From: Halictus rubicundus
Taxonomy: Eukaryota > Arthropoda > Insecta > Hymenoptera > Halictidae
Assembly (NCBI RefSeq): GCF_050948215.1
Contig: NW_027488565.1
Coordinates: 744,001 to 808,000 of the forward strand
Length of the DNA: 64,000 nucleotides
Direction: 5' to 3'
Below the pieces are notes generated by a model. The model saw only the letters and a program-made list of their open reading frames with translations, searched no databases and was not told the DNA's origin. The stretch's first letter is position 1; every line of letters begins with the position of its first letter. A program made the position numbers and the translations under genes. Positions 14,401 through 25,500 of the stretch are shown one piece after another.

Positions 14401-16369
14401 GGATAGGATACAGGATAGGATAGGATAGAGGATAGGATAGGATAGAGGATAGGATAGGATAGAGGATAGGATAGGATAGAGGATAGGATAGGATAGAGGA
14501 TAGGATAGGACAGAGGATAGGATAGGATAGAGGATAGGATAGGATAGAGGATAGGATAGGATAGAGGATAGGATAGGACAGAGGATAGGATAGGATAGAG
14601 GATAGGATATTATTAGAGGATAGGATAGGATAGAGGATGACATTGGGGATTGGATAGTATAGAGGATAGGATAGGATAGAGGATAGGATGGGATAGATGA
14701 TATTATAGGATAGTTGATAGGATAGGATACAGGAAAGGATAGGATAGAGGATAGGATAGGATAAAGAATAGGATAGGATAGAGGATAGGATAGGATAGAG
14801 GATAGGATAGGATAGAGGATTGGATAGGATAGTTGATAGGATAGGATAGGATAGTTGATAGGATAGGATACAGGAAAGGATAGGATAGAGGATAGGATAG
14901 GATAGAGAATAGGATAGGATAGAGGATAGGATAGGATAGAGGATAGGATAGGAAAGAGGACAGGATAGGATACAGGATACGATATTATAGAGGATACGAT
15001 ATTATAGAGGATAGGATAGGATAGAGGATAGGATAGGATAGAGGATAGGATAGGATAGAGGATAGGATAGGAGAGAGGATAGGATAGGATAGAGGATAGG
15101 ATAGGATAGAGGATAGGATAGGATAGTTGATAGGATAGGATAGGATAGAGGATAGGATAGGATAGTTGATGGGATAGGATACAGCATAGGATAGGATAGA
15201 GGATAGGATAGGATACAGGATAGGATAGGATAGAGGATAGGATAGGATAGAGGATAGGATAGGATAGAGGATAGGATAGGACAGAGGATAGGATAGGATA
15301 GAGGATAGGGTAGGATAGAGGATAGGATAGGATAGAGGATAGGATAGGACAGAGGATAGGATAGGATAGAGGATAGGATAGGATAGAGGATAGGATAGGA
15401 TAGAGGATAGGATATAGGATTGGATAGGATAGAGGATAGGATCGGATAGAGGATAGGATAGGATAGAGGCTTGGATAGGATAGAGTATACCAAAGGATTG
15501 AGGATAGGATAGGATTGAGGATAGGATAGGAAAGAGGACAGGATAGGATACAGGATACGATATTATAGAGGATAGGATAGGATAGAGGATAGGATAGGAG
15601 AGAGGATAGGATAGGACAGAGGATAGGATAGGACAGAGGATAGGATAGGATAGAGGATAGGATAGGATAGGATAGAGGATAGGATAGGATAGTTGATAGG
15701 ATAGGATACAGGATAGGATAGGATAGAGGATAGGATAGGATACAGGATAGGATAGGATAGAGGATAGGATAGGATAGAGGATAGGATAGGATAGAGGATA
15801 GGATAGGATAGAGGATAGGATAGGATAGAGGATAGGATAGGATAGAGGATAGGATAGGATAGAGGATAGGATAGGATAGTTGATAGGATAGGATAGGATA
15901 GAGGATAGGATAGAATAGTTGATAGGATAGGATACAGCATAGGATAGGATAGAGGATAGGATAGGATAGAGGATAGGATAGGATAGAGGATAGGATAGGA
16001 TAGAGGATAGGATAGTTGATAGGATAGGATAGGATAGGATAGAGGATAGGATAGGATTGGATAGAGGATAGGATAGGATAGTTGATGGGATAGGATACAG
16101 CATAGGATAGGATAGAGGATAGGATAGGATAGAGGATAGGATAGGATAGAGGATAGGATAGGATAGAGGATAGGATAGGATAGAGGATTGGATAGGATAG
16201 TTGATAGGATAGGATAGGATAGTTGATAGGATAGGATACAGGAAAGGATAGGATAGAGGATAGGATAGGATAGAGAATAGGATAGGATAGAGGATAGGAT
16301 AGGATAGAGGATAGGATAGGAAAGAGGACAGGATAGGATACAGGATACGATATTATAGAGGATACGATA

Positions 16370-16942
16370 TTATAGAGGATAGGATAGGATAGAGGATAGG
16401 ATAGGATAGAGGATAGGATAGGATAGAGGATAGGATAGGAGAGAGGATAGGATAGGATAGAGGATAGGATAGGATAGAGGATAGGATAGGATAGTTGATA
16501 GGATAGGATAGGATAGAGGATAGGATAGGATAGTTGATGGGATAGGATACAGCATAGGATAGGATAGAGGATAGGATAGGATAGAGGATAGGATAGGATA
16601 GAGGATAGGATAGGATAGAGAATAGGATAGGATAGAGGATAGGATAGGATAGAGGATTGGATAGGACAGAGGATAGGATAGGATAGAGGATAGGATATTA
16701 TAGAGGATAGGATAGGATAGAGGATAACATAGGGGATTGGATAGCATAGAGGATAGGAGACGATAGAGGATAGGATAGGATAGAGGATAGGATAGGATAG
16801 ATGATATTATAGGATAGAGGCTAGGATAGGATGGAGGGATAGGATAGGATAGAGGATAGGATATAGGATTGGACAGGATAGAGGATAGGATCGGATAGAG
16901 GATAGGATAGGATAGAGGATTGGATAGGATAGAGTATACCAA
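16370..16942 (+). repeat. Dispersed higher-order block, copy 2 of 4
   Basis: Offset of 8449 bp from the copy at 7921, with no difference visible in its minus-strand conceptual translation. It runs directly into the 613-bp local duplication. Confidence 0.85.
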
Positions 16943-17560
16943 AGGATAGAGGATAGGATAGGATTGAGGATAGGATAGGAAAGAGGACAGGATAGGATAC
17001 AGGATACGATATTATAGAGGATAGGATAGGATAGAGGATAGGATAGGAGAGAGGATAGGATAGGACAGAGGATAGGATAGGATAGAGGATAGGATAGGAT
17101 AGAGGATAGGATAGGATAGGATAGAGGGTAGCATAGGATAGTTGATAGGATAGGATACAGGATAGGATAGGATAGAGGATAGGATAGGATAGAGGATAGG
17201 ATAGGATAGAGGATAGGATAGGATAGAGGATAGGATAGGATAGAGGATAGGATAGGACAGAGGATAGGATAGGAGAGAGGATAGGATAGGATAGAGGATA
17301 GGATAGGATAGGATAGAGGATAGGATAGGATAGAGGATAACATAGGGGATTGGATAGCATAGAGGATAGGAGACGATAGAGGATAGGATAGGATAGAGGA
17401 TAGGATAGGATAGATGATATTATAGGATAGAGGCTAGGATAGGATGGAGGGATAGGATAGGATAGAGGATAGGATATAGGATTGGACAGGATAGAGGATA
17501 GGATCGGATAGAGGATAGGATAGGATAGAGGATTGGATAGGATAGAGTATACCAAAGGAT
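16724..17560 (+). repeat. 613-bp local tandem duplication
   Basis: Landmarks repeat at a fixed 613-bp spacing: ATAACATAGGGG at 16724 and 17337, GCATAGAGG at 16744 and 17357, ATGATATTATAGG at 16801 and 17414, TATACCAAAGG at 16937 and 17550. The period is 36 monomers plus one base, because both copies carry the odd GGAGGGAT variant. The match breaks just after 17560, where the second copy lacks the monomers that follow the landmark in the first. Confidence 0.8.
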
Positions 17561-19783
17561 AGAGGATAGGATAGGAGAGAGGATAGGATAGGACAGAGGA
17601 TAGGATAGGATAGAGGATAGGATAGGATAGAGGATAGGATAGGATAGGATAGAGGGTAGCATAGGATAGTTGATAGGATAGGATACAGGATAGGATAGGA
17701 TAGAGGATAGGATAGGATAGAGGATAGGATAGGATAGAGGATAGGATAGGATAGAGGATAGGATAGGATAGAGGATAGGATAGGACAGAGGATAGGATAG
17801 GAGAGAGGATAGGATAGGACAGAGGATAGGATAGGATAGAGGCTAGGATAGGATAGAGGATAGGATAGGATAGGATAGAGGATAGGATAGGATAGTTGAT
17901 AGGATAGGATACAGGATAGGATAGGATAGAGGATAGGATAGGATAGAGGATAGGATAGGATAGGATAGAGGATAGGATAGGATAGAGGATAGGATAGGAT
18001 AGAGGATAGGATAGGATAGAGGATAGGATAGGACAGAGGATAGGATATAGGATTGGATAGGATAGAGGATAGGATCGGATAGAGGATAGGATAGGATTGA
18101 GGATAGGAGAGGATAGAGCAGATGATAGGAAAGAATTGAGGATAGGATGGGATAGAATATAGTATAGGATAGAGAATAGGATAGGATAGATGATATTATA
18201 GGATAGAGGATAGGATAGGATGGAGGATAGGGTAGGAAAGAGGACAGGATAGGATACAGGATACGATATTATAGAGGATACGATATTATAGAGGATAGGA
18301 TAGGATAGAGGAATGGATAGGATAGAGGATAGGATAGGATAGAGGATAGGATAGGATAGAGGATAGGATAGGATAGAGGATAGGATAGGGGAGAGGATAG
18401 TATAGGATAGAGGATAGGATAGGATAGAGGATAGGATAGTTGATAGGATAGGATAGGATAGGATAGAGGATAGGATAGGATAGGATAGAGGATAGGATAG
18501 GATAGTTGATGGGATAGGATACAGCATAGGATAGGATAGAGGATAGGATAGGATAGAGGATAGGATAGGATAGAGGATTGGATAGGATAGAGTATACCAA
18601 AGGATAGAGGATAGGATAGGATTGAGGATAGGATAGGAAAGAGGACAGGATAGGATACAGGATACGATATTATAGAGGATAGGATAGGATAGAGGATAGG
18701 ATAGGAGAGAGGATAGGATAGGACAGAGGATAGGATAGGATAGAGGATAGGATAGGATAGAGGATAGGATAGGATAGTTGATAGGATAGGATATGATAGA
18801 GGATAGGATAGGATAGGATAGAGGATAGGATAGGATAGTTGATGGGATAGGATACAGCATAGGATAGGATAGAGGATAGGATAGGATAGAGGATAGGATA
18901 GTATAGAGGATAGGATAGGATAGAGGATAGGATAGGATAGAGGATAGGATAGGATAGAGGATTGGATAGGACAGAGGATAGGATAGGATAGAGGATAGGA
19001 TATTATAGAGGATAGGATAGGATAGAGGATAACATAGGGGATTGGATAGCATAGAGGATAGGAGACGATAGAGGATAGGATAGGATAGAGGATAGGATAG
19101 GATAGATGATATTATAGGATAGAGGCTAGGATAGGATGGAGGATGGGATAGGATAGAGGATAGGATATAGGATTGGATAGGATAGAGGATAGGATCGGAT
19201 AGAGGATAGGATAGGATTGAGGATAGGAGAGGATAGAGCAGATGATAGGAAAGAATTGAGGATAGGATGGGATAGAATATAGTATAGGATAGAGAATAGG
19301 ATAGGATAGATGATATTATAGGATAGAGGATAGGATAGGATGGAGGATAGGGTAGGATATAGGATTGGATAGGATAGAGGATAGGATAGGATAGAGGATA
19401 GGATAGGATTGAGGATATGATAGGAAAGAGGACAGGATGTGATACAGGATACGATATTATAGAGGATAGGATAGGATAGAGGATAGGATAGGATAGTGGA
19501 TAGGATAGGATAGAGGATAGGATAGGAGAGAGGATAGGATAGGACAGAGGATAGGATAGGATAGAGGATAGGATAGGATAGAGGATAGGATAGGATAGTT
19601 GATAGGATAGGATACGATAGAGGATAGGATAGGATAGTTGATAGGATAGGATACAGGAAAGGATAGGATAGAGGATAGGATAGGATAGAGGATAGGATAG
19701 GATAGAGGATAGGATAGGATAGAGGATAGGATAGGATAGAGGATAGGATAGGATAGAGGATAGGATAGGATAGAGGATAGGAT

Positions 19784-19941
19784 GGGGACCGAGGGGATAT
19801 GGGCTTAGTAGTGGTGACTCGGATCCACTACTAGGTATACCACAGTGGTGGTGGTCATATCCCTAAAATCCTCTACGCTCCACCTCCTCGTGGTGGTCCC
19901 TGGGAACACACACAGTTGTGTGTTGCTAACGGTGCGAGGGG
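19784..19941 (+). ncRNA. HDV-like self-cleaving ribozyme at the element 5' end
   Basis: The first 158 nt fit the HDV double-pseudoknot layout. P1 is GGGGACC 19784-19790 with GGTCCCT 19895-19901, including the terminal G.U wobble seen in HDV. P2 is 19870-19881 with 19931-19941, with one mismatch and one bulged A. P3 is ACC 19882-19884 with GGT 19892-19894, closing L3 TCCTCGT, nearly the HDV loop. P1.1 is CC 19886-19887 with GG 19902-19903. P4 is 19908-19914 with 19917-19923. J4/2 is TGCTAAC, with the candidate catalytic C at 19926. P1 starts at the first base after the satellite, so cleavage would release the element RNA exactly at its boundary. HDV-like ribozymes are known at the 5' ends of R2 and other non-LTR elements. 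Activity here is predicted from the fold only. Confidence 0.83.
19791..19869 (+). other. Branched J1/2 insertion in the ribozyme
   Basis: Between P1 and P2 lies a 79-nt insert with its own fold. An outer 8-bp stem pairs GGGATATG 19794-19801 with CATATCCC 19856-19863. Inside it are a 9-bp arm (TAGTAGTGG 19806-19814 with CCACTACTA 19825-19833) and a 5-bp arm (ACCAC 19839-19843 with GTGGT 19851-19855). This gives a three-way junction stacked beside P1. Large, variable J1/2 insertions are known in R2 ribozymes; the role of this one is unknown. Confidence 0.75.
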
Positions 19942-19985
19942 TATTCCGCGGGAAGTAGTCCTAATGATGTGTGAGGCGATGCCGG

Positions 19986-20003
19986 CGGGATCTTCGGATC
20001 CTG
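19986..20003 (+). other. UUCG tetraloop hairpin in the 5' UTR
   Basis: A 7-bp stem, CGGGATC 19986-19992 with GATCCTG 19997-20003 (one G.U pair), is capped by TTCG with a C-G closing pair. In RNA this is the exceptionally stable cUUCGg tetraloop. Confidence 0.7.
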
Positions 20004-20199
20004 GCAGGGCCTCCCTTGCCGGTAAGGTTCACACGGAGGGATGAAAAACCGCGGAATGGGTCCTGCGATAACGACCGGGGAGGTCGCCGCAGGGCCCTTG
20101 CCGTAATCCGGTGGTCATGTTTTACCGGAACGGTGGTCTTGCCTTAACCGGCCGGGCCGCGAGGATGATAACCTCTATAAAAAATCCCCAACCCTAAGC

Positions 20200-20273
20200 T
20201 TGGTGCGCGGTGAGAGGGTACGCCCTTGTTACAGGGCGTGGCTGGTGGGGTACATCAGCCACTAGCGCACCAA
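20200..20273 (+). other. Three-way junction RNA fold in the 5' UTR
   Basis: A 9-bp closing stem TTGGTGCGC 20200-20208 with GCGCACCAA 20265-20273 encloses two hairpins: ACGCCCT 20220-20226 with AGGGCGT 20233-20239 (7 bp, 6-nt loop), and GGCTG 20240-20244 with CAGCC 20256-20260. All three helices are perfectly Watson-Crick. It ends 103 nt upstream of the ORF1 ATG, so it could affect translation or RNP assembly. The function is unknown. Confidence 0.65.
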
Positions 20274-20376
20274 CGTCTGGATACCTGGCGAACTCCAGCG
20301 GAAATTAGCCTTACCCGGGCAAGGAGGCTCTGCCCGGGCGGACGTGCTTTTTCCTGCCAATCTCGTGGGACCAGAA

Positions 20377-22523
20377 ATGGAAACAAATAATGAAAAAAAT
20401 CTCGATGTTGTGGGGGAGGCTGCCGATACGGCAGCAGCGACGGTGGGGGAAGAGACGGCAGCGGTCACTGCCGGGGAGGGGATGGCAGCGGTTACTGCCG
20501 GGGTTGACGCGGTCGTGGTCATCGCGGACGAGGACTCGGATGGGGATGAAACAATCATCTCCATCTCGAGCTCCGTCGGCTCGATCGTGACGCGCGGGGG
20601 CGCGGAGAAGCGGGGCGCGACATCTGGGGTCTCTGACCCCAAGCGTGCCCGGTTAGAGGGGGGGCAGCACACCCGCGGCGGGTCGGTGTCGCGGTCGGAC
20701 CCCGGGGAGGGCTCGTCGGGGACGCCCATCATGGATCTGGCCCTCGGCGGCCGCGCCGAGAGGAGTCAGAAGAGGAGGGTCGGTGACCTCATCGAGCTGG
20801 GTGGGAGGATGCCGACAGCGCAGCTAGTAGGGGAGGTGGAGGAGGCGATGTTGAGGGTGGAGAGAGTCTCCACCGTCTCAAAGGGCCTCAAGGGGGACCT
20901 GGCTAAAGACTTGCGGGATTGTTCTGCAGTCGCCAGGGCCCACTGCACCACCTTGATGCAGCGGTGCTTTACCGGGATGGCGTGGCAGGGGAGCCAGGAG
21001 GTGTCCCGTCTCCGCGAGCAGAACGCGGCCCTCGCGAAGGAGGCGGGTGACCTCCGGTCGAGGCTCCGGTCAATGGAGGCCGGGCGGCGGGCGAACACCG
21101 ACAGCGGTCGTCGGGCGGGACATGCGCCAATAGGGGAAGCGCCCCCCGCCTCCTCGACAGCGGGGGTCCGTACGCGGGGGACGGAGGCGATGGGGTCGTC
21201 GGGGGAGGGAGTGGGAGTTTTGGACTCCGAAGCCCTGCTTCTCCGGGTCGGCGCGCTGATAACGGCCAGGGACCGGGAGCTAGAGGCCCGGATGGAGGAG
21301 CGGTTCCGGACGATTCTGGCCGGGTTGGCCCCGGCCCTCCGGGCGGAGGGTAAATCGGCGCGCGAGGCGACGCCGGTGACGTCTGTCACCAAGGGGACTG
21401 GACCGGTGGTCGTGTCCAACGTGAGGGTGGTGCCCCCCGTTGTCATTCCGCCACCGGTCGTCCCGGCCTCGTGGATGGAGGTGACGAGCAAGGCGGCGAA
21501 GAGGGCCAAGAAGAAGATGGCCGCGGAGGAGGCTGCGGCGAGAGCAGTCGCGGCCGAGGCAGCTGCCGCCGCTTCACGGCTGCAGGCTGCGAGGGAGCCG
21601 AGGGCGGCGGGCGGCGCACGAGTGCAGGGCGGCGCGAGCGCGGCGAAGCCCGCCGCCGGGAGGGACGGTGGCCTGGGACGCACCCCCAGAACCGGAGCAG
21701 TGGCCATCACCATCCCCGAGAGCTGCAAGCTCACTTATTCGGAGGTGATGGCCAGGGCAAAAGAGAGGGTGGACCTCAAGGCTATCGGGATCGAGTCGGG
21801 GGTGCTTCCCAGGCGGTCGAAAACCGGCGGGATCCTCCTGGAGGTCAGGGGCACGGGGTGCCAGGAGAAGGCACGGGCCCTCTCCGGGAGGATCGCCGAG
21901 GCGCTTGGGGGGACCGGGGTTAAGGTCTCCCAGGCGGTCAAGCGCGGCGAGGTGCGCGTGGCGGGCCTGGACGACTCGGTGTCGTCCGGGGACGTAGCGG
22001 TGGCGCTGGCGGTGGCGGGGGGTGTTCCGCGGCGGAGTTCCGGGTCGGCGAGATCCGCAGACCCGCCTCGGAGCAGGCGCTGGGCTTCTGTTGGGCCCAG
22101 GGCCCCCTCGCGGCCGTCAAGAAAGTGGTGGCGGGAGGCCGGCTGCTGGTCGGCTGGTCCTCGGCCCGCGTCGAGGCGCTGAGGGAGCGGCCCCTCCAAT
22201 GCTTCCGTTGCTTGGAGACGGGGCACACGCGGGCGACATGCAAGAGCGCGGTCGACAGAGGCGCGTTGTGCTACCGCTGCGGGGCGGCGGAGCACCGGGC
22301 TTCGGTCTGCAAGGCCGCCCCCAGGTGTCCGCTCTGCGCGGACCTGGGGAGACCATCGGGCCATAGATTCGGGGCCAAAGCTTGTGCCCCGGCTCCCAAG
22401 AGGGGCCGCGCGGCGACGAAAGAGAAGGGCGCGTCTGGGGCTGCATCCGCGCAGCGGCCGCAGACGGCGCCGGGGGCCCGGCCCTCCCAGGGAGGGGACT
22501 CTGCAGAGCCCATGTTAGAGTAG
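20377..22523 (+). CDS. ORF1: gag-like RNA-binding protein with three CCHC knuckles (one frameshift)
   Basis: The structural protein of the LINE, expected to bind element RNA and help deliver the RNP to the target. I start at the ATG at 20377, which has G at -3 and G at +4; an in-frame GTG at 20344 is less likely in a eukaryote. In order: an acidic, Ala/Ser/Thr-rich N-terminus; a likely short coiled coil around residues 209-236 (VSRLREQNAALAKE...); a Lys then Ala-rich stretch around 370-405; and from about residue 445 a domain (AITIPESCKLTYSEVMARA...) of the kind that precedes zinc knuckles in R1-clade gag proteins. The frame is lost at the G6 run 22017-22022. The knuckles continue in the -1 frame: C-x2-C-x4-H-x4-C at 22200-22241 and 22269-22310, then C-x2-C-x8-H-x6-C at 22326-22385. 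The stop is TAG at 22521. The protein would be about 715 residues across the break. As assembled, the unshifted frame stops at 22182 and would lose all knuckles. Confidence 0.88.
22017..22022 (+). other. Frameshift site in ORF1 (G6 run)
   Basis: Upstream gag sequence reads in one frame up to ...VALAVAGG, and the downstream sequence (AAEFRVGEIRRP..., then the knuckles) reads in the -1 frame. One missing G in this run restores a continuous frame. The local sequence G GGG GGT also has the X XXY YYZ form of a -1 slippery heptamer, and slipping there gives exactly the right frame. Confidence 0.85.
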
Positions 22524-25500
22524 GTACTTTTAATCCTACTCCGGTTCTGCAGGCGAACCTCAACCACTCGCGCGCGGCACAGGACCTGTTTGTCCAAGCC
22601 GTGCGCGAGTGGGGGGCTGGGCTGGCAGTTGCGGCGGAGCCGTACGCAATCCCCGAACACCCCTTCTGGGTGGGGGACGAGATCGGCTCCGTAGTAATAG
22701 TGGCGGGAAACCGCCCCGGGTCCCCGTCGGTCTCCCTTCTGGAGCGGGGCGAGGGATTCGTGGCGGTGCAATGGGGGGACATCGCGGTTGTCGGGATCTA
22801 CATCTCGCCGAGCTGTGGCCTCGATCAATTTCGGGGGTTCCTGGGTGGGCTGAACAGCTGCATCGCGCGGTGCAGCGCCCGCCCGGTTCTCGTTTTGGGA
22901 GACTTCAATGCCCACGCGGTATCGTGGGGGAGTCCCAGGACGACCACTAGGGGTAGCGAGGTGTTAACCTGGGCGGCCGGCCTGGATCTCCGGTTGATTA
23001 ACCGGGGATCCACGCCGACGTGCGTGCGTCCGCAGGGGGTCTCGATTGTCGACCTGACATGGGGGACTCCCTCGGCCGTGCGCCGGGTGTCGGGATGGAG
23101 GGTGGCCGAGGAGATAGAGATTGCGTCAGACCATACGCCCATCGTCATGGACGTGTGGCCCACCCTCCACGCGCGGGATTCCCGGCCGGGCCGGGGGGAC
23201 CGACGGCCGCGATGGGCCTTGAAGCGGCTGGACGCGGACGCGTTCGGGGCCGCGGTAGCCGCGGCGACATGGACGGGGCCGGCCCTGTCCGAGCTGGCGC
23301 CTGCGCAAGGGGCGAGGCGGCTGCGGGAGGTAATGACGGCGGTGTGCGACACCGCCATGCCCCGCAGCCGGTTCGCCCCCAGGAGGGCGGCGTACTGGTG
23401 GTCCGCCGGCATTGCGGAGCTCCGGCGTGCCTGCAATGCCGCGCGGCGTCGGTACGGCCGAGCGCGTAGGAGGCGCGACGACGAGGAGGCGACGGCGAGG
23501 CTCGGCGGGGAGTACCGAGCCGCGCTCGGGGTTCTCCGCAGGGCTATCGCGCGGGCCAAGGCCGACGCGTGGTCGGAGCTCGTCGGCATGGTGGACTCCG
23601 ATCCATGGGGGCGCCCGTACAAGCTTGTCATGAACAAGCTGCGCGCGTGGGCGCCTCCGGTGACGGAGTCGATGGACCCCCACCTGCTCGAGGGAGTGGT
23701 GGCGTCCCTCTTCCCGCGAGAGGGGGGACAACTGCGCCGCTCCCATTGGGAACAGGAGCCTCTCTCCTGGTCCGCAGAGTGGGAGGTGTCGGCCGGCGAG
23801 CTGGGTGAGGCGATGGCCAGGGCGCGGCGGGTGGGCCGCAAGGCCCCGGGCCCGGACGGGGTGCCGGGCCGCGCGTTGGTCTTGGCCCTGGAGGGGGGAC
23901 TCGCCGCCGAACTCCGGCAGCTGTATAACGGCTGTCTGAGGGAGGGGGTGTTCCCCACGGAGTGGAAGTCGGGCAGGTTGGTCCTCCTTCCGAAGGGGGG
24001 CAAGTCCCGGGACTCGCCCTCAGGGTACCGGCCAATTTGTCTGCTGGACGAGGCGAGGAAGTTGTTCGAGCGCGTACTCGTTGGACGCCTCGTCCGGCAC
24101 CTGTCGGCGGGAGGGGTCCCCGATCTGAGCGGGGTTCAATTCGGCTTCCGGGAGGGTCTCTCCACCGTCGACGCTATTCGGCGGGTGAGGGCTCTCTCGG
24201 AGGCCTGTACGAGGGGGGGGCGGTGTTGCGTTGGCGATATCCTTGGATATCGCTAACGCGTTCAACACCGTCCCCTGGGATCGGATAATGGAGGCCCTGG
24301 TCTTCCACCGGGTGCCTCTGTATCTCAGAAGGGTGATCGGGAGCTATCTCTCCGACAGGGGTATAGAGTATCCCGGCCGGTACGGGATGGTGCGCAGGGG
24401 CGTCGTGCGCGGGGTTCCGCAGGGCTCGGTGTTGGGCCCGTTGCTGTGGAATCTTGCGTACGATCGCGTCCTGCGGGAGGAGATGCCTCCCTGGGTCAGC
24501 CTGACGTGTTACGCCGACGACACGCTGGTATTGGCCACCGGGAGGTATGCGAAGGAGGCCATCTGCCTGGCGGAGCGCGGCGCGTGGCGCGCGGTGCGCG
24601 CGATCCGGTCGCTGGGCCTAGAGGTGTCCGTCGAGAAAACCAGGGCCATGTGGTTTCTCCGCTCGGCCCGGTTGGCGGCGCCTCCCCAGTGCTGGATCTG
24701 CGTGGGGGAGGGGATGGTCAGGGTCGGGTCCCAGATGCGGTACCTGGGACTCGAGCTTGACGGCCGGTGGCGTTTTGACCGCCACCTTGAGTCGCTGGCG
24801 CCCCGGGCGGAGAGGGCGACCGCTGCGCTCGGGCGCCTTCTCCCGAATCTCGGGGGACCCTGTGGACGGGTGCGTCGTCTGTTCGCGGTGGTGGTGCGAG
24901 TTTTGGTCCTGTCTGGAGCCCCTGTATGGGCGCGCGATGTCTTGGCTAGGGGGCGCAGTGGCGGCACACGGTCGCTGCTGCGTCGCATCGAGCGCAGGCT
25001 GGCCATAGGCATCGTGCGGGGGTACCGCACCATTTCATACGCGACGGCGATGGTGATGTCGGGGCTGATCCCCCTCGAGCTGGAGGCCCGCGTGTTGGCG
25101 GATGTGCATACGCACTCCAGGGAACTCCGGCTCCGGGGGGTGGCCCCGGATCAGGCGCGGCTCATGGTGGATGAGCTCAGGCGACATGCTCGGCGGCACG
25201 CAGCCCGGGAGTGGCGCGATAGCCTTCCCGGGACGAGGGAGGGCGAGAGGCGGGCCGTTCGGGCCATCCTCCCGGTGTTCGATCAATGGAACAGGGGATG
25301 GATGGGGCATAGGGTCTCCTACCGTGTGACGCAGGTGATGAGCGGGCACGGGTGCTTCGGCGACTACCTGTGTCGCATCGGGAGGGAGACCGAGGAGGCG
25401 TGTCACCACTGCGGCGAGCCGCGGGACACGGCGCAACACACTCTGGAGGAGTGTCCGGCATGGGGGGGAGAGCGCCGTGCCCTGCGGCGCGCGGTGGGCC

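Larger units (their letters stand above)
1..19783. repeat. Satellite array, domain A (left arm)
   Basis: Uninterrupted tandem array of a 17-bp monomer, ATAGGATAGGATAGAGG on the + strand. Seven perfect consecutive monomers can be read at 7619-7737. Common variants end in ATAGTTG or ATACAGG, or read ATACGATATTATAGAGG or ATAGGATAGGAAAGAGG. Length variants of 12 and 22 bp arise by losing or gaining one ATAGG pentamer. Variants recur in fixed order, so the array has higher-order structure. The + strand has almost no C outside variant monomers. No gene, RNA gene or foreign insertion is visible in this arm. The relation of ATAGG to the insect telomeric TTAGG is an inference from one-base similarity. 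Confidence 0.97.
19942..20376 (+). other. Element 5' UTR
   Basis: A 435-nt leader between the ribozyme and the ORF1 ATG, with no ORF of note. It contains at least three stable folds: a UUCG-capped hairpin (19986-20003), a bulged stem just 3' of it (GGCAGGG with CCCTTGCC), and a three-way junction at 20200-20273. No promoter motif was recognised. An RNA released by ribozyme cleavage would have a 5' hydroxyl and no cap, so structure here could matter for translation of ORF1. That last point is inference. Confidence 0.75.

Noticed and set aside
47..19052. Dozens of long minus-strand ORFs rich in Ser, Tyr, Pro, Leu and Ile in the left arm
   Set aside because: They are translations of the 17-bp satellite, open in all three minus frames because the monomer lacks stops on that strand. 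There is no non-repeat sequence, domain or start context.
20344..20376. GTG start for ORF1 at 20344
   Set aside because: Eukaryotic context; the ATG at 20377 has good initiation context and follows within 33 nt.
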